NCBI GenBank assembly: GCA_007123015.1
Contig: SKSL01000008.1
Coordinates: forward strand, 1 to 15,754
DNA length: 15,754 nt
Reading direction: 5' to 3'
Origin: Natronohydrobacter sp.
GTDB lineage: Bacteria; Pseudomonadota; Alphaproteobacteria; Rhodobacterales; Rhodobacteraceae
A model generated the notes under the pieces. The model was not told the origin of the DNA. It was given only the letters and a program-made list of their open reading frames with translations, and did not search any database. The stretch's first letter is position 1. The number at the start of each line of letters is the position of its first letter. The translations under genes and the position numbers were made by a program. Shown here piece after piece: positions 14,550-15,754 of the stretch.

Positions 14550-15754
14550 TGTCTAGTTGTTACATCCCGGAAGGCAGGGGAATCGCTTTTGGAGATGACT
14601 GGGTCATTGAGTGGGTTGCGCTTGTTGACGTGATGGATTCTGGATGGTGGCGTCATCATTTTGGAGCCTCCGGTCATGCAGATTTTCCTCGACGCCTTTG
14701 GCAATATTCCCGACCCGCGGGCCAGCAATGCCCGTCATGACCTTGGCGAGTTGCTTGTGATTGCGTTTGTTTCGGTGCTCTGCGGCTCCAGTTCCTGCGC
14801 GGAGATGGCAGAGTTCGGACGCGCAAAAGAGAACGTTTTCAGAGACTTCCTGAAGCTCAAGCATGCCATACCCTCGCATGACACGTTTTCAGATGTGTTC
14901 GCGATGATCGACCCCAAGGCGCTGGATGCAGCCTTCGGCAAGGTGCTGGCCGAGATCGCGGCGCTGTTGCAAGACGGTGATGTGATCGCCATTGACGGCA
15001 AGGCATTGCGTGGCGCCCGGGGCAAAAGCGAGAGCGCAAAAACGCGGATGATGGTCTCCGCTTACGCCTCCCGCCTGCGCCTGACGCTGGCCACTGTACC
15101 CGCTGATCGGGGCGCGGAGCTGGAGGCGGCCATCGAAGCGCTCGGACTGATCGCTCTGAAGGGCAAGGTGGTGACGGGCGATGCGCTCCATTGCAACCGC
15201 CGCACCGTGGCCGCGATCAACGCCCAAGGTGGCGACTGGTGCCTGGCGCTCAAGGGTAATCAGGAGTCACTCTTGTCTGATGCGCGGGGCTGCTTTTGTG
15301 AGCCACCCGAAGGTCACAGGGAGGCCGTCACGGATGAGATGAACCATGGTCGCCAGGAGATACGAAAGGCCGTCGTAGTATCGGCCAAGTCACTGTCAGA
15401 ACACCATGAATTCCCTGGCCTCAAGGGATTCGGCCGTATCGAGGCGACCCGAGAAGTAGACGGCAAGGTGACCTCGGAGACGCGCTTCTTCGCCCTGTCC
15501 TGGCTGCCCACGCCCGAGGTTTTGCTGGCCACGGTCCGCGCCCACTGGGCCATTGAGAACGCCCTGCATTGGCAACTCGACGTGTCGTTTCGCGAAGACG
15601 CCGCGCGCAACCGGAAAAACAATGGGCCAGGCAACATCGCCGTGCTCCGACGTCGCGCCCTTGACGTTGTCCGCCGCGATACATCCAAAACGTCGCTGTC
15701 CCTCAAACTCAAACGAGCAGGCTGGGATGAAGCCTTCCTGCGCAAACTTCTCAC
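14550..15754 (+). mobile_element. ISAs1-family insertion sequence, right end outside window
   Basis: The element is recognised from its transposase. Its left end must lie between the hairpin ending at 14549 and the transposase start at 14676, but no terminal inverted repeat can be confirmed because the right end is outside the window; the start given here is an outer bound. ISAs1-family elements are about 1.2-1.5 kb with one transposase gene and create short target duplications. The element lies downstream of flgI in the same direction and does not interrupt it. Confidence 0.6.
14676..15754 (+). CDS. ISAs1-family DDE transposase, C-terminus cut by window end
   Basis: 359 codons are visible with no stop or frameshift; typical members have about 370-380 residues, so only a short tail is missing. 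The N-terminal ISAs1-associated domain begins FLDAFGNIPDPRASNARHDL, followed by LLVIAFVSVLCG. The DDE residues are visible: Asp107 in IAIDGKALRG, Asp169 in VVTGDALHCN, and probably Glu294 in HWAIENALHWQLDVSF, the family's signature helix. All three are intact, so the enzyme could be active. It would cut and paste its own element. GGAG at 14663-14666 lies 9 bases before the ATG, within GGAGCCTCC. GC content of a sampled stretch (14941-15000) is about 62%, unlike the AT-richer flgL-flgI region beside it, which fits a separate origin. Confidence 0.93.
   Translation, partial: MQIFLDAFGNIPDPRASNARHDLGELLVIAFVSVLCGSSSCAEMAEFGRAKENVFRDFLKLKHAIPSHDTFSDVFAMIDPKALDAAFGKVLAEIAALLQDGDVIAIDGKALRGARGKSESAKTRMMVSAYASRLRLTLATVPADRGAELEAAIEALGLIALKGKVVTGDALHCNRRTVAAINAQGGDWCLALKGNQESLLSDARGCFCEPPEGHREAVTDEMNHGRQEIRKAVVVSAKSLSEHHEFPGLKGFGRIEATREVDGKVTSETRFFALSWLPTPEVLLATVRAHWAIENALHWQLDVSFREDAARNRKNNGPGNIAVLRRRALDVVRRDTSKTSLSLKLKRAGWDEAFLRKLL

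Noticed and set aside
14571..14600. Possible left terminal repeat of the insertion sequence near CAGGGGAATCGC
   Set aside because: The right end is outside the window, so no inverted partner can be compared.
14465..14728. An 87-codon minus-strand frame between flgI and the transposase
   Set aside because: No recognisable motif, overlaps the transposase start and a hairpin, and lacks a convincing ribosome site.

Overview
The window looks like a chromosomal segment of an alphaproteobacterium, most likely a member of the Rhodobacterales. The evidence is high GC in most genes, the flagellar order flgE-flgK-flgL-flgI, a CtrA-like half-site pair upstream of flgE, and the style of the ABC-transporter catabolic operon. 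This assignment is inferred from gene content; no marker gene such as rRNA is present.

Left part (1-9410): a gene set for uptake and breakdown of a small organic nitrogen compound. It opens with the 3' end of an M20 (ArgE-like) deacylase on the + strand, which meets a RidA-family gene on the - strand with no bases between their stop codons. After a 226-base divergent regulatory gap comes a tight + strand operon: a periplasmic NMT1/THI5-like binding protein, an ABC ATPase, an ABC permease, a cytosine-deaminase-like amidohydrolase, an FAD-linked oxidase, two tandem paralogous flavodoxin-fold NAD(P)H oxidoreductases, an Fe(II)/2-oxoglutarate dioxygenase of the isopenicillin N synthase type, and a creatininase-family amidohydrolase. 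Most junctions are ATGA or TGATG overlaps, so translation is probably coupled. The fold mix suggests import of an N-heterocycle or amide, followed by hydroxylation or dealkylation, alcohol or amine oxidation, deamination, and amide or ring hydrolysis. RidA could remove reactive enamine/imine by-products. The substrate cannot be read from the sequence. Two residues that define the usual activities (the substrate Gln of cytosine deaminase and the catalytic Arg of RidA) appear to be replaced, so the standard family labels should not be taken literally.

Middle part (9411-14432): after a 121-base gap holding a candidate CtrA site, a compact flagellar operon encodes the hook protein FlgE, the two hook-filament junction proteins FlgK and FlgL, and the P-ring protein FlgI. 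Base composition falls along this operon, from about 60% GC in flgE samples to 35-42% in flgL and early flgI samples.

Right part (14433-15754): a 243-base non-coding stretch with an imperfect hairpin, then an ISAs1-family insertion sequence whose transposase runs off the window end with only a few residues missing. No tRNA, rRNA, CRISPR array or TPP riboswitch was seen.
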